DNA of 64,000 nucleotides, taken from positions 54,542-118,541 of the forward strand of contig RHPI01000797.1 of assembly GCA_009103225.1 (NCBI GenBank). The letters are read 5' to 3'. Position numbers and translations under genes: made by a program. The notes below the pieces were generated by a model, which was not told the origin of the DNA, searched no databases, and saw only the letters and a program-made list of their open reading frames with translations. The DNA is from Chlorokybus atmophyticus (taxonomy: Eukaryota; Streptophyta; Chlorokybophyceae; Chlorokybales; Chlorokybaceae). This document shows positions 50,001-61,600 of this stretch, in pieces. Position 1 is the first letter of the stretch. Every line of letters starts with the position of its first letter.

Positions 50001-50800
50001 TGACTTGCGCGCGCGCGAAAGTCACACACACTGTTGCTGAGTGCATGTGTGCTTAGGCACGTGTTGAATCGTGACATGACGATTCATGCATGACCATATT
50101 GTGACGCGGCAGCTGCTACTGCAAAGGGATGCCGCGCTGGAGAGGGGTGATGAGGACGAGGCGGATGCGATCATCGTGCAGCTGGCAGAGCTAGATGCTC
50201 TCGTGGCGGAGATGCACGAGCGGGCCGGCAATTCTTTCCTTGCGGTGCTTGACCTCAGGAGCAAGCTGCAGAACGCCAAGCTGGACGCCACCGGCTACCA
50301 TCGCATGCAGCAGCAACTCACCGGCAAGCAAGGTACTGCAGTGATCAGCTTTGTGCATGACATGTTACAGCTAGCTGCATGCCTGATCTGTTGTTCAGTT
50401 CCAACCTTGCACACGTATCATGCATTACTCATGACATACCGGACCGCACCCAACTGAACTGAACGCAACCCAATGTATCTGAACCCAGCTGAATGCAACT
50501 GAACTGAGCCAAACCTGATCTAATTGACCGCACAGAACCACACCTTGCTGAACTGAAGTGAACTGACATTCATACTCCATGAAGCTACTGCAGACGGTTC
50601 GCAGCCGGTGTCGAGCCAATTGCCGAGGACGGTGCTCAGGTCCCCGAGTCCCCGAAGGATGGAGAGAGAGAGAGAGACCCATGGCCAGGTGAAGAAAATG
50701 ATGGCGAGGCAGATGCTGGAGAAGCTGCATGACTTTGACTTGCATACTGACTTCGCGCGGCTGCAGAAGATGGACCCCGTTGTCGCCCCCGCGCAGGTGA
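47019..50800 (+). pseudogene. RTF1: RTF1/VIP5-like (Paf1 complex) locus with disrupted frame
   Basis: Pieces of RTF1 appear in order on one strand. These are an acidic N-terminus (DDLDDDLLEVVGNKRGG, 47029, directly after ATGGGGTAA); VRDKASDMPIKTHFKKGNVG (47688); MLLREHAERRQQVQDRKYL (48304); KHQAIEKLLAKKTQIKEASE (48678); Plus3-domain pieces (QEALFDHIAQ 49192; KENYYLLHEIVSVEDKQEQ 49326; RRGKEEQMLKVQELSNQPP about 49530); YSAADVQGILEQKRKMQRIP (49799); RQLLLQRDAALERGDEDEA (50108); and LEKLHDFDLHTDFARLQKM (50720). The frame is broken by TAA at 47026, a G-run indel at 47846-47852, an extra T in TTTT at 48292, further breaks at 49150-49310 and 49520-49540, and TAG inside TEREW*DLGQ (about 49606). RTF1 is a Paf1-complex elongation factor that promotes H2B ubiquitination. 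The options are a pseudogene or poor local sequence. Confidence 0.75.
47278..47664. repeat. 387-bp exact direct repeat, copy A
   Basis: Identical to 52011-52397 along its whole length as far as I compared by eye. It covers the end of the first RTF1 intron and the first bases of the next exon. Confidence 0.9.
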
Positions 50801-51876
50801 TACGTTCTGCCCGCATGTACAACCTTCCCAGCGTCGGATGTTGTCCAATCCCCTGCCCATCAGCACTACCTAACCTTCGCCTTTGCCTACCCCCTATCTT
50901 GTGCAGATAGTTTGGCAGATCTGTCCTAACTGCCACTGCCTGCTCCACTGCGTACACTTTGCACGCACATAGGTAGCAGCCCCCTTAGTGTAGCTTGCTA
51001 GCTATGTGTTGCTTGCTGTGGTGTTTTTTGCATTGATTGTTGTTGCGTTCCTACTGGTTGCTTGTTGGCCCCTGTGCTATACCCTATGTAGACATCTGCA
51101 GCTCACAGCAAACAGCTACAAGCGCCGCATGGGCTTGACGGACTTAATGTTGTTGTTGCGCTGTATGTACATAAAAATTACAACCCCCCTTGTAAGATAT
51201 GCTCGGGCAGAGGGTGGCGTGCATGTGACAGCAACTTGTTGGTCGTCAAGCAAGCAGTATTTGCTTTTGCTGCTTCAGAGGTAGCTCACATTGTCAAGTC
51301 ATTTCCTCCTAACGGTCAATGCGCGCAACCAATGACTTGCAATCAATGGTGTCTTGTGGTTCCTCAAGCAGCACCTCTGTGCAAAAGTGTGATACACTAG
51401 TATGCAACATCGTCACACCAAGCTACGTACTGTCATCCCAAAAGGTAGGGACAACAAGCATTCTGCTGTTGTCAGTCGATGCAATCTTGGGGTATTGTTG
51501 AGAGCGTTTTCCAAATTAATAGCAAGCTATAAACTTGGAACATGTCTGTGAGTTCTCAGCATCATATTTCTGGCCATGTACTTTGCCCGCCTATGTGATT
51601 ACACTACACCTTGTATGTGAATTTCAATTGTTAACAACCCTCAAACGCGATACAACCCCAATTGAAATTATGGGGCTCTCGTACAATGAACTCTCCCCTC
51701 GAGTTGGATGCAATGGGTAATCAGAGTCTTAGAGAGCCAATGCAAGGGTGCACGCCGGCGCTCAAGGGCGCATTGCAGCAACAGGAGTAACCACCTTGCT
51801 TGCTTACTACTTGCTTGGTTGTCTACGCTACCCCCCTGATCCTCGTGGCTAATTTTCATTACACCAACTCCCAAAA
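50801..51876. other. Intergenic DNA right of the RTF1 locus
   Basis: No supported ORF. Further left, at 50440-50560 inside the RTF1 locus, there is an (A)CTGAACTGAA-type simple repeat (AACTGAACTGAACGCAACCC and similar). Confidence 0.5.
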
Positions 51877-52010
51877 AAAAAAATATATATATATATATAT
51901 ATATGGCTAGTTTTTATTACACCAACTCATAAAACAAAAAAATATATATATACATATATATATGGCTAATGTTTATTACACCAACTCAACAGTATATATA
52001 TATATATATA
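51877..52010. repeat. AT microsatellite with three copies of a 25-bp unit
   Basis: ATGGCTAATTTTTATTACAC followed by CAACTC occurs three times (starting near 51849, 51903 and 51963, with small changes). Copies are separated by (AT)n and A-rich runs. The array directly precedes the duplicated 387-bp block. Confidence 0.85.
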
Positions 52011-52397
52011 ACAATTTGTGTCGGCAAGGACGTTGGACAAGCAGGCGCCTCTCAGTTGGTTGTCTTGCTGCATGCATGTACACAGCATGAGACATGAGTC
52101 AAGTTCCTGTGTAGTTTGATTGACTCAGTTTCTTGCTATGCACCACTTCCAGTGCTGTCAAGTTCAGTTCCATACAGTTACTGTATACGTCTCTTGTACT
52201 ACATAGAAGCATTGATTAGTATATACTTACGGTCTGCTACATACATACACACTGAACCATAGGTGTGACACTGATGTCAAGTTCACACAAACCGACTTAC
52301 CATACCACAGCAAGGCGTGTGGCAAGAAGGTTGAAAGGGATCACCAATCGCCGTGTTGTTTCCAGGATCAAGGGGACGGAAGAAAGGGCAGTTCCAA
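52011..52397. repeat. 387-bp exact direct repeat, copy B, ending at an N
   Basis: Copy of 47278-47664. It stops one base before an ambiguous base (N at 52398). A perfect copy that ends exactly at an N is the typical sign of a contig-end overlap left in the assembly. Confidence 0.9.
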
Positions 52398-52611
52398 NCG
52401 TGTGCGAGTCTGCTTGGGGAGGCACCCGGCCCAGATTATCTGCTATACTACTACTTCAAGTTGGGCATTTGTGGATGCTCGCACAAGCACCGCAGGCACT
52501 ACCCTGCGGTGCCTCCCCACCTCAGGCACACGCAGACATGCATGCACATGTGCGATCATCTACAATTTCTGCAAGGATGCGGCAGACCTCTACTGCAGGC
52601 TAGGCTATGGG
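52398..52611. other. Unexplained stretch with a 12-bp inverted repeat, next to the N
   Basis: Plus-strand frames stay open across the stretch, one reading GEAPGPDYLLYYYFKLGICG and then Cys/His-rich. It also holds inverted arms TGGGGAGGCACC (52415-52426) and its complement (52508-52519), with a nested CCGCAG/CTGCGG. It may be an exon or 3' UTR joined from another contig. I do not recognise it. Confidence 0.35.
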
Positions 52612-55600
52612 CTACCTTGTTCTCGCTAGCGCGGCCTCAACAGCGTTCATAACTTGAACCGTATCAGTGAGCAGGTCTTCAAAGATCATGTCACTGAGCT
52701 CAAATTTCAGCTCAACTTCATCCTCAGAGAAGTCATTCCACCTGTCCTCTTCCTGTTCCACACAAGACAGAAAAACACGCACACCAACACATCAGCATTG
52801 CATGCATTGACTCACTTGCAAAAATACCACATAGAAGCCCCAACTCAAAGTCACCTGTAAGTCTTGTATGATGATGGCATCCAAGTTGTCACCCAACATG
52901 CCTGTTTTCCCGCCACACGCGGCCCATCTCATGACCATGCGCCGAACTTGCTCCTTCACTTTGTACACTCTGACAGGCACCCTGAGCAGGAGTAGGAGAA
53001 GTGGTAGGTAATGCATACGTCTGTCTACGCTGTAGACACAACTGTGTACCTGCTCAAGTGGCTGCTGCGCATCCATGAAGGCATCTGGCGCTCAGGCCGG
53101 TTGCCGTATGGGTACAACTTTGTAATGGCCTCGTTGATTGCGTCGAAGATGAGCTTGTTGTGTATGTGCTGGTAGTCGCTCACCTCCTCCCTGGACCTCT
53201 CCAGCTACAACACAACACAACAACATTCACACATCGACACTTGACACAAACCGCAACAAAACATCAATACAACGGCTCAAAGGCACAACAGCATAACAGC
53301 ACAACAGTCCACGACGAAATCCTACAAGCGACACAACATTAATACATGTACAACACCTTCTCCTCCCCTCTCACCTGTAAGAACTCCTCGAGGGCGAGCA
53401 CTTCGCCTTCGCGCGGGTCCCACACGGCGGTGTTGTCATTAAGCTTGCGCGAGGCCGCGAGTGCCGCGTCCACGTAAGCCTGCACGGACTGCATGTCCGT
53501 GGAGACGGGGGCCGGCGCGTCTGGCGGGAGCGAGTGCTCTATGACAGACCCTTCTGCAAAGAAGGTGGGTAATGTGTGTGTGTGTTCGCGTGCATGCGTG
53601 TGTGTGTGTGTGTGGTGGGGCGAAAGTGTTACCGAAGGAAGAGGCAGTTGAGCTGGCGCTGAGGGTGGGGAAGCCCTCTGCCGACAAGCACAGGTCCAGC
53701 TGCAAGTCCTCAGGGGATGCAAGCTCTGTGTGTGTGTGCACAGAACATCAAGCGCCAGAGCCACAGACACAAAGCCACATACACACGCACACGTCATGCG
53801 CACACACGCGCACATGCGCAATACGCACTGACCAGAGTCCTTTGGCATGCGAGTGGGTGAGCCAATTGGCGGTGAGGCCACGTCGTGCGGGGGCGGGGGA
53901 AGAGGCTGCGACGGAGTCTGTATCGACAGTATGTTGGGACGGTTCCTGTGGCGGGGCCTCGTTGTCGCTATCGCCGCCATCACACCAACCGCATCCTAGC
54001 ACCATGAACACAATATGAGACAAGCTCAAGTGTGTATTGCGCAAAGAGAAGGTGCTTACACATTACACTCACCTGCAGTGCATCTTCAAGCACGTGGTCA
54101 GCGATGGTCTCAGCTTTTGTGTGTGTGACACCTGTGACAACACAACAAGTTTGGTCAAGCGATCCAACATGCAACTTGATACGTGTCTGTTGTTGTGTGT
54201 GATTGTATCACTACATTCATACCTGCTGCGAGCGCTGCTGTTAGCAGCTGCTGGAGCATAGCTTCAGATATCTGCAAAGCGTAGCCTGCAATCGTTGCAC
54301 GGTCGATATCATTATTCTTATCGCATAATTCAGCTTCAATCGCTGGAGACATCTGTAAGGGAGATGTGGCCTCCTCGGTGTCGATAGCAGACTCGACCGG
54401 TGAGGGAGAAGCTTCAATTGTTGGTGGCAACGCTTGCTTTGAGCGGATATCTTCCATGCCTGGTGTCGTGGATATCGCAGCCTGATTGATAACGATACGC
54501 GGGGTTGATACCGGTGGTATCGGGTGACTTGAATCAGTGCCAAGGGCCGATATCGGCTCTGACATGGCCACAACTGCTGGCTCGGATGTCGTGGCCACTG
54601 CTGATAATTGCGACGGTGGTACGCTGTTATCTGTAAGATCCAGCGACATCAACTGGTCATGGCTTTGTCCCGGCAATGTCTTCAGTTCAACAGGTTGTTG
54701 AACTTTCAACACAGCTGCAGCAGACGCCGCCAATACACTGTGTGTAACAACAGCTTCAGGGCTTGGAGGTGATACTGTCGATTGCTGAGGTTCATTATGA
54801 ACATCCGTTTGAGCCGCAATCCCCTCAGTACTTCTGGACAAGGCATGTTGTTCTAGTTGTTGTTGTTGTTGCTCCTGTTCTTGTTCTTGTTCTTCTTCTT
54901 GAACTTCAATCTCTTCATCAACGCTGTCACCATAGAAGCTTGCCTCCGCAACCAACTCAGCACTTTCTTCCTCTTCTTGCTCATGCAAACCTGTCGCTGC
55001 TGCTGCTGCTGCTGTTGTCTCGCGCACTGTTGTTGTGTCCCCAACACCACGGTCAACTCCCTCACCCTCATGTTGCTCACTGCGCTGGCTGCTTGCAACT
55101 TCTTCTTTATGCTCTTCTTCTTCTTCTTCTTCTTCTTCTTCTTCTTCTCTGCTGCTCTGATCCCTCGATGTCTCCTGCGCCTCGGATATCGGTGGTAGCA
55201 CCGGCGGTATCGCATCCGACAAAGGTGACTGTATAGAAGCTGTTTCATCTAATGTGGGACTGAGTTGGCTTCGCCTGCTGCTAGCTGGACTCAACAATGA
55301 AGGCGTGTAAGAGGAAGCATAGGACTGTTGTGCTTCAGGCGAGGTCACTGATATCGGCGATGTCGCTGATGTCGCCGGGGTGCTTATATTGTCAAAACCT
55401 GTCTCTGTATCGCTCGCATACGCACTGCTATCAAGCTGCAGAGAGCTGCCTGTAACTGCTGATATCATAGCTTCCCGCACTGGCGGTGACGCGATAGACG
55501 TGGCTGGCGAGGCGATATCTTCAAATATATCACGTGACAGAGGGATATCTATGCTCCTTGTCGCTGATATCGCCATTGTGGACTGCGTTGTGATTTCATT

Positions 55601-58600
55601 AAGCAGCAGGGATGCCATAGATGTCCCTGGAGTAGAGATGTCGATATCAATTGACTGCGTGATATCTGTGCTCGCTGCAGATATCTCAAAGGTAGACCTG
55701 GCGACAGCTTCAGCTATATCGTGCTGCTGCGGTGATATTGCCAAAGGCTCGCTGGTGTCGCCGACATCAGTTTCATCCTGCAGTGTATCTGTGATCTGTT
55801 CACTCTGTACAGACGAAGCAATGGATGCACCGGATGCAGCGCCAACATCCTCTGCTTCAGATATCGACTCGGCGGGTGATGCACTCCCCACCTCATCGAT
55901 ATCTCCATCAACACCTCTGTCAACTAGCTCCTCTTCAACAACAGACGTGGATATCACTGCACTTCTGCTAGCCACTTCATCAACAGTAGCTGTGGATATC
56001 GCAGATACCGCACTGGCATCCATAATCACAGAGCTTGTTTGTGTCTTATGCTTGGCAAAAGTCTCAATCTCAACAGAAGTCTCAACAGAAGCTCCAACAG
56101 AAGCTCCAACAGAAGCCTCGACTTCATCTTCAATCTCCTCCTCACTGTCGACAACAGACACGTCTCTTTCACTCTCACCTCTATCAGCCACCCCAATAAC
56201 CTTCTCAGAGATAAGATCAGCATCTTCGTCATCGCCGATGAGTGCTTGCAGCCTCATCAGCTCTCTCTGCAGCTCGCGCTCGCGCTTCTCAAGAGCAATC
56301 TTCTCCGCTTTGGCTCTGGCGGCAGCCACCTGCGCTTCGAGCTGCTGCACTCGCGCTTTGGCCACTTGCGTGTCACTGATATCCTGCTTACTGTTGTTGG
56401 ACTCGACGTTGCGGTTATACACGTCGGGCACGCTTGAAGCCATGGGCAAGGTAGATATGCTGGAGGTCTTCACGCCGCCCGAGCTCTCAAAGTCCTCTTC
56501 ATAACCCGTTTGCATCATACTCTCTTCTTCCATAATCGAACTTTGCTTTGAGATATCCACGCCTGCTTGAGTAGCAGCTTGCAACTCCTCAGAGACTGTA
56601 TCGCGGATATCTGTCTCAGCACTCATGCCTTGGCCACTTGCTGCTTCAATGTAATCATCTACACGTTCAGCCACATCTCCAGTCACGTCTTCAAACACGT
56701 CTTCGGACACATCTTCATTGGACACAATAACATCGTGATTGTGTTGTGGTAAAGTAGTAGGCGCTTCAGGTTTGTTCTTGTGCTGATGAGAGCGTGTGCG
56801 CGTGGTGTTGGAGTGCGAGAGCTGCGCCTGCTCCCAAAATAGCTTCTGGCGCAGGAAGTCCGCGCGCGCGGATGCCAGCTGGCGCGCGGCCTCGGCGTCC
56901 TCCGACGCCTGCTCCATCTGGATCACGCGACGCAGGCGAGAGCTCGCCTTGCTGCCATCGGCCTGTGGACACATCATAAGCATGTGCGAGGCTAAGCCCA
57001 TGTCAGCAATCCTCAATCGGTCGCATATGCACTTTGCAAGACTACACAGCATCATCGCAAACACTCACGCGCACGTGCGCGCGCACATAGTATACATATC
57101 AATAGCATGTTGCATGATAGCATGCTGTGTATGAGTCACAGTCTCTATTAACGTCCACTACTCGCATAGTGAAGTTTCATGCAAACACACTCCCATGCGT
57201 TACTCCAACACTTGCTTACCGGCATGAGTGATAGTCGCCTGCTGCACTCTTCGACTCCCCGCCGTCGCCGTTGCTTAATTTCAGCCACCTGGGCCCGATA
57301 TCTCGCTTGAGCCTCAGCAAGAAACCTCGCAGCAAACTCGTTTGTAATCGTGCCGCTGCGGCTCGCCCTGCTTAGAGCCTCGGATGAGATCGACTGCAGA
57401 GACTCCATATCCGTATCGGACCCATCTGCTTCGTCTGCCACTTCAGCCTCTTCAGAGTTGATATCAGCGCCGCTATGGCTGATATCGTCTACGCGCGCCT
57501 CCACGGAGTATGCGATATCCTCTTGTACCTCAGCTGAACCAGCGTGGAAGTCGTTCTCAGACTGAATATCATCTGCGATGTCTTCGTCCACTGCTGACTG
57601 TCGGTTTGCGGATATCTCACCCACCTCACCAGGAAGAGACTCGGCGATATCAGACCCATCATCTTGCCCCACATGAGCTTCATGCTCTTCGAGTATAGTC
57701 TCAGACACTTGATGAGCACCCTTCTCCTCCACCTCCTCCTCCTCCTCCTCCTCCTCATCATCATACTCCTCAACACCCCCCTCAGCCACACTCTCAAAGT
57801 CCTCCGTATACTCACCCTCCTCCCTCCTCCCACTATCACCATCCCCACCGACACCAACACCCACATCCATAGCAGTGTCATTATCTTCCTCAGTCTGCAC
57901 TCCAAACGGCCTCAACCGTCCCTGCACGAGTTGTTTCGCGAACATCTCCGCGATATCCCTCAACCCCTCGCGGCTCTCTGCAGCGATCTCCCGCGTGAGG
58001 GTCTTGATCGTGGTCTGGAGCTCCTGGGCGTGGGAGGCGCGGAGGGACTCGAGTTGTGTGTGGGTGTCGAGGTGGCGGGAGAGAGTCACTGTGTCCTGGG
58101 AGAGAAGGATGAGACACATATGAGTGCAGTGTCGAGAGGAGGTAAAGGAGTGGGGAGAAGGTTTGGATGCAGGTGAGTGTGTATGAGTGATGCGTGAACG
58201 TAAGTTGTGGTGTTGGTACAGTAGAGACACCGAAAGCTGCAACCTGTCATTTCTACGACAGTGAGATGCTGGTTCGTGTTTGCGAAATGCGTGCACACCC
58301 ACAATATGCACTTGTATCATACTACAACTGCACCATACAGTACCTCGTGGGCCAAGGCAACGGTGCGGTCGCGCTCGATCCGCGCGAGATCTAGATGTGC
58401 CTCCTCAACCTGCGCTTAACACACGCCTTGTGTAAGGGCTGCAACTGAATGAGGATAGAATTGTTCCAAGTAGAGTTCAACGACACAAACCTGCTCCCAC
58501 AGCTGCAGCTCGCGCACAAGCTTGTTCTCCAATGAGCGCGGCGAAAGCCGCATCATCGGCTTGCTGCTGCTGTCGAGGTTGTGATTGTTGCTGCTATACT

Positions 58601-61600
58601 TATTGTTGCTGTTGTTGTTGTTGCTGACAGCATCATACGCTGCCCGTGTATCCTTCTTCCCACCACTGTTGCTGTCATGCCAGTCATCCGCATAACCTAC
58701 ATCGCCATCGGCTTCACTACCGGCCTGGTTCGGTTGTTGGGAGACATTTCTCCCAACAGGGATGCCGCTGTTGATATTAGCGAGGGACGCGGCATTGTCT
58801 GGAAGAGCAGAGGGAGACCACGCCTGGATATCCGTGCTGGCTTCGGGCGCAGAGGGGGCTGAGGGCGATATCAGCGCCGCGCTAGCTGAGGGGGACTGTG
58901 CTGGCATCACCTCGCTGATATCGCTGCGGGTGCTCACACCCTCACCCGACATTGTCATGTCATAATGACTTGTATGATGGGGGCTACTCGCATGCTCGTC
59001 CTCCTGACAAACACAACCCAACTTCAAGTCAATCAACACAACCATCACCACCGTTACAACAGTATCTTTTCACTAGAAGCATACATCAATACCCAACACT
59101 AACCTCGACAACGTTGGCGAGTCCCTTTATTCCAACACTCTTCCCTTCCCCAACTGGCACGCTGCCACCAGCGTGCAGTTGTTGTTGTTGCTGCTGCTGC
59201 TGTTGTTGTTGTTGTTGTTTTTGTTGTGTCTCGATAGCGTGCTTGAGTCGTTCCCGCCTCGCTAGCTCCGCGACGTACAGTCTCACGACGCTGTGGATGT
59301 CGCCGCGGGGGAGGAGGGCCAGGCCGTCGTGGGGGAGGGCGATCAGCTGGGCTTGGGGGTGGGGGTGCGGGATGGAAGGGGGCTGAGGCTTGGCTGCCAA
59401 GAGGAAAAGGAGTAGGTGAGCTTGTTGTTGTGTGGCACAACATGGTTGAAGGTACACGGCAGCTAAGCAAGGTAGCACAAGGTGTGCAGTATAGTATTTG
59501 CGCACAAGCCAACTTGTGTACACGCATGCACCCCCGCCCACGCGTATGCGCACCCGCACACACATGCACAAGGTAGCCAATCAGATGTGAAGTCGAGTAA
59601 TGACACCTCTCAACGATGGAGTCAATGTGATAGCCGTACAAGATGCGGGATGTCACTTGTTTGCAATTGCAACAAGTACTCACCTGTTGTCGTATTGGGA
59701 TTGTTGTGGTGTGCGGCTGTTCTGTGCAGGTGTCTTTGTTGGTGTTGTTCAACCCCACGCCTCCCCTTTGAGTGGTTTCTTCTTTGCCGCGTTGTGCTGT
59801 TCGCCTTCAACGAACCCACAACATTCGTGATCGGCACTAATTTTGGCAGCGTCGGGGAAGCCGGGATGACAATCTTTATGGTGGACTGCAACTCATTGCC
59901 ATTGTTGCTGGTGTTGTTGTTGTTGTTGTTGTTGCTGTTGTTGTTGTTGTTCTCGCTGTCGGTTGTTGTTGCAGCAAAAGCAGCAGTGTTGGGTGATGTA
60001 TATGCTGAGGCAGGGGGTGAGATATCCGCTATGTCTTCTGCTGCGTCCTCCTGTTCATCTGGGAGCGATATGGGCGGCACAGAGGTGCGTGCAGGAACCG
60101 ATAGTGAGGATATCGAGCCTGAGATGGATGTATCGACAGCATTGGCCTCAGAAGAGATGCCAATCTTCTCTTTGGGTGCGATATCCTCCACCATCGGTGA
60201 TATCTCCACTTCCTCCTCGATCTCAATTGCAGCCTCTGCTTTGCCAGAGACCGCAGCTACAGATATCTCTGCCAAGGTTGCAGATATCATTTGCAGCTCT
60301 GTGGATATCGTCTGCACTTCTGCGGTTGTCATCACCGGCTTCACAACCACAACATGCTTTGGGGTGATATCACCGCCAGATAATGGCGACAATGGAAACA
60401 TGGGCTTGGCATCGGCAGCCTCAAGATCGCCAAGCAATCCCATATCCTCCAAGGCGTGATCAACAACACCGTCTAACAACCGGACAACAAGAAGTTGGAT
60501 GGATGCATGAGTACCAGCTTGGCATTGACCCAAGCATGACAGATATGTGCTCGTATGCACACGCGTACACACGTGCACACGGCCTTGATGCGCGTGTGCA
60601 CGTGTGGATGTGCACACAAGCATGTTTGTGTCTGCATGCGCGTGTGCACATGCATGTGTACATGCGTGCACATGCAAAGTAAGCAAGCATGCTGGTGTAC
60701 ATTGATATATGTGTCGACGCGCACACAAGAATGGGTAACATACACACAAAACGTACCGATTGTTGGGCGATTGAAGGACAGCGCCGCGATCTTGCGTGTG
60801 AGACGCATCGTCACATCCTGCAGGAGCTCCAGCTGCGCCTCCTCCTGTATCGCAGCGATGGTGGCTTCCACCCTTGCTTGGGCCTAAACAACACAATACA
60901 GACAATCAACACACACACTCTTCAAACATGTCACCAACCACACCCTGTCTCTCACCTCCAGCAACTTGACATCCCTCTCGTCCACCTCCTCGCACACCTC
61001 CTCACGCTCTCTACTATGCTTACTACCACTATCACTCCTTGAAGCCTTGCTGTTCACGGCGTGTATGCGCGCACGCCTCTGCCTCTGCAACACACACCCA
61101 GACATGTAAGCACACATCCACCACAACATGTTCCAGCTTCAACACACACACTGAGTGTGACACACACACTCACACTCACCTGCTCAGCGCCATAAGTGGC
61201 GGCCTTAGCCCGTCTCGCCAGAGCCGCTTGCACGGGGTTCTGCTTTGTGTTGCCTCGCATGCGTTGTTGCTGTTGTTGATTTGAGCGCACGGTTGGCCTT
61301 CGCTTATGCTTGAGAGTGTCAAGTGATGTAAACGTTCCAGGACCAGGCATGCTACCTGCGGGCGAGCGGGTGAAAAAGGGGTCTCAGCCTCTCTTACAGG
61401 TACACTCACCGCCAGCTGACTGGCTTGAATGCGTGTACGTACACCTGGCTGTCTGCTTGCGTGCAAGGGCGCATGCATGCGCGCGCGTGTATGTGCATGC
61501 GCGTGAGCGTGAGCGTGAGCGTGTGTGCGCGCGCGTGCGTGCGTGCGTGCGTGCGTGCGAGCGTGCGAGCGTGTGTGTGTGAGCATCCCAATCCTAAACG

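Noticed and set aside
53560-53850. Cys/Val-rich ORFs over TGTGTG tracts
   Set aside because: They are translations of dinucleotide repeats inside introns of the CEP350-like gene.
55380-56504. 374-residue plus-strand ORF rich in Ile/Ser/Ala
   Set aside because: It is the complement of the real minus-strand exon; the GATATC palindromes make both strands look open.
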